NCBI RefSeq assembly: GCF_900107275.1
Contig: NZ_FNPI01000001.1
Location: 1,054,001 to 1,118,000, forward strand
Length of the DNA: 64,000 nt
Source: Evansella caseinilytica
GTDB lineage: Bacteria; Bacillota; Bacilli; Bacillales; Salisediminibacteriaceae
Reading direction: 5' to 3'
Shown one piece after another: positions 62,694 to 64,000 of the stretch (its first letter is position 1; each line of letters begins with the position of its first letter). The position numbers and the translations under genes are program-made. The notes under the pieces are model-generated. The model saw only the letters and a list, made by a program, of their open reading frames with translations. It was not told the origin of the DNA and made no database searches.

Positions 62694-63341
62694 ATGTTTC
62701 ATTTGTTCAGAAGAATCAATAGGCTTCTCCGTTTTCCATTCATGGGCAGCGGCGATGATCCGGAGAAAATGCTGGAACAGTATTTGCTGGAAATGAAACA
62801 GAGAATCGCCGAAGCTGAAAATACGCTGACAAAGCTGCTGGCAGAACAAAAAAGATTTGTGAAACAAATCGAAGGAGCAGAACAAAAACTGGACAGACGG
62901 AAGCAGCAAGCTGTCGAAGCGTTGTCTTCCGGGAAGGAAGACTTTGCACAAACGGTGCTTGAAGACAAGGCGCTGCTTCACCGGGAAATCCTGCATCTGC
63001 AAGGACTTCACGAAAACACAACGGCGCAGCTGCAGGAATTGAAGGAAAAGCTGCAGAAGATGAAAGCCAGCTATCAGCAGCTATCATTTAAAGCCGACGC
63101 TTTCACCAGCAAAGCGTTGCTGGTACAGCGTTCCGAGCTCTTGCAAGGACCATTCCAGCCGAAACAGCTAGATTGGGTGGAAAATAATACCAACCATGCA
63201 ACATCTCCATTCAAAGGCAGGCTGCAGGAAGACCATCGACCAGGGTTCGACACCGGCCTTGTCGCCGATCAGGCGGAGCTAAGGAAAGAAGCGGCAAAAG
63301 AGCTTCAGCAGTTGAAAGAAATGATAAAACAGAAAAAGTGA
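62694..63341 (+). CDS. pspA: PspA/IM30 family phage-shock protein
   Basis: This 215-residue, mostly helical peripheral membrane protein has an amphipathic N-terminus FHLFRRINRLLRFPFMG, then long coiled coils (about 30-150; for example MKQRIAEAENTLTKLLAEQK). It binds and protects the membrane under stress. The ATG at 62694 follows GGGAGG. It is followed by the NfeD-like gene after 13 bases. A sigma-W-like promoter is in front. It is somewhat shorter and more diverged than B. subtilis PspA, so another member of the ESCRT-III-like family is possible. Confidence 0.8.
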   Translation: MFHLFRRINRLLRFPFMGSGDDPEKMLEQYLLEMKQRIAEAENTLTKLLAEQKRFVKQIEGAEQKLDRRKQQAVEALSSGKEDFAQTVLEDKALLHREILHLQGLHENTTAQLQELKEKLQKMKASYQQLSFKADAFTSKALLVQRSELLQGPFQPKQLDWVENNTNHATSPFKGRLQEDHRPGFDTGLVADQAELRKEAAKELQQLKEMIKQKK

Positions 63342-63354
63342 GCGGGGATAGCCT

Positions 63355-63888
63355 ATGGAATTATTCGGATATTCATTAGAAACGATTTATTTGTTTGGAT
63401 TCATCGCCGGCGGTATTTTAACATTGCTGTATATTTTATTCGGTGACATTCTCGAAGGCGTTTTTGACGCGCTCTCTGAAGGTCCGATTAACCCGACGCT
63501 TGTATTATCGTTTATTACTTTCTTCAGTTCGATGGCGTATATTCTGGAACGGTTTACTTCTATTGACAGCATCATCGTTCTCGTTTCATCATTGGTGACG
63601 GCGTTTATTCTTGTGACTTTATTAAACGTTTTTGTTCTTATTCCGCTGTCCAGGGCAGAAGCCACGCTTGCTTTTTCCGAAGAGGATTTAAAAGGACGGG
63701 TTGGCACGGTCATCACCTCCATCCCGGAAGACGGCTTCGGGGAAGTCATGATTCAGGGCAAAGGGGGCAATATCGCCCGTTCTGCGGTCAGCTTTGAGGA
63801 TGAGGCAATTCCATATGGTAAAACAGTGCTGGTCATTGATGTGAAGGAAGGCGTCATGCACGTGTCGCGGCACGAAACGCTGGATTAA
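63355..63888 (+). CDS. NfeD-like membrane protein (YuaF type)
   Basis: This protein of 177 residues has three membrane segments (about 10-30, 47-65, 74-97) and a C-terminal OB-fold (about 110-177; GRVGTVITSIPEDGFGEVMI). It is the short NfeD1b form, the same size as B. subtilis YuaF (174 residues), which works with flotillin FloT in membrane domains. A floT gene would be expected beyond the right edge, though a dispersed repeat starts first. The ATG follows GAGCGGGGATAGCCT. Confidence 0.87.
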   Translation: MELFGYSLETIYLFGFIAGGILTLLYILFGDILEGVFDALSEGPINPTLVLSFITFFSSMAYILERFTSIDSIIVLVSSLVTAFILVTLLNVFVLIPLSRAEATLAFSEEDLKGRVGTVITSIPEDGFGEVMIQGKGGNIARSAVSFEDEAIPYGKTVLVIDVKEGVMHVSRHETLD

Positions 63889-63910
63889 ACGTATTCCGGT
63901 TTATGTAGTG

Positions 63911-64000
63911 CCTTAAAGAGCGTGTTCAAGAAGGCAATGGTTCCGCACGATGCGCCCCAATTCCGCCTAAGTACGGCTCACGTCCTGCGTCTGCGGTTAC
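63911..64000. repeat. Dispersed intergenic repeat, cut by the window end
   Basis: From CCTTAAAGAGCGTGTTCAAG this block is the reverse complement of about 8964-9046, including ATGCGCCCCAATT and CTCACGTCCTGC. It continues past the right edge. Confidence 0.8.

Overview
The window looks like chromosome of a low- to mid-GC Gram-positive spore-former of the Bacillaceae. The reasons are Shine-Dalgarno sites of the AGGAGG type, lipobox lipoproteins, a KinA-like and a KinB-like sporulation-type kinase, a PspA plus YuaF-like NfeD pair behind a sigma-W-like promoter, CcpA cre boxes, and a small basic protein of a type I recall from other Bacillus genomes. Species cannot be named. No rRNA, tRNA, CRISPR array, prophage or insertion sequence was seen.

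Layout. 1-4.1 kb: two permeases of a sugar ABC importer and a GH36 alpha-galactosidase (alpha-galactoside uptake and cleavage). 4.7-16.1 kb: a maltose/maltodextrin region with a neopullulanase-type GH13 enzyme, a MalE-MalF-MalG importer, a LacI-type repressor, an AraC/GyrI-type regulator and a GH13 alpha-glucosidase. Four similar dyads in its promoter regions fit a shared operator. 16.8-19.3 kb: a minus-strand cluster with MauE-like, MauD-like and 12-cysteine MauA-like proteins plus a membrane protein, but no enzyme heavy chain; this is the strongest candidate for an undescribed system. 19.8-28.0 kb: a membrane-anchored sugar-binding protein, a YesM/LytS-type kinase, a YesN-type regulator and a ChvE-GguA-GguB-type importer, an architecture like the known XylFII-LytS-YesN xylose-sensing systems.

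28.2-34.3 kb: a Gln/Pro-rich small protein, an ECF sigma factor with anti-sigma factor and two membrane proteins, a serine hydrolase and a nitrilase-family amidohydrolase. 34.6-35.9 kb is visibly AT-rich and holds a secreted-protein gene broken by an exact 76-bp tandem duplication plus an apparent one-base shift, followed by a small membrane protein. 36-39 kb: aspartate kinase and two genes of the futalosine menaquinone route (mqnD, mqnB). 39.2-52.8 kb: a coiled-coil repeat protein, a multi-PAS kinase, a radical SAM protein, a large TPR protein with a degenerate GTPase-like part, a hydroxyacid dehydrogenase, CstA, an aldo/keto reductase and a VanW protein. 53-64 kb: a glycosyltransferase, a cation antiporter, a KinB-like kinase, an esterase, an HxlR regulator, an S15/CocE-type hydrolase, an acetyltransferase, a NUDIX protein, and the pspA-nfeD pair.

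Between genes there are many strong hairpins, a family of dispersed imperfect repeats usually entered by a TGTTCAAAAA-type end, two unrelated tandem arrays with about 52-bp period, and an exact 133-bp tandem duplication behind malE. Starts were moved to the codon with the best ribosome binding site where the longest open frame began too early.
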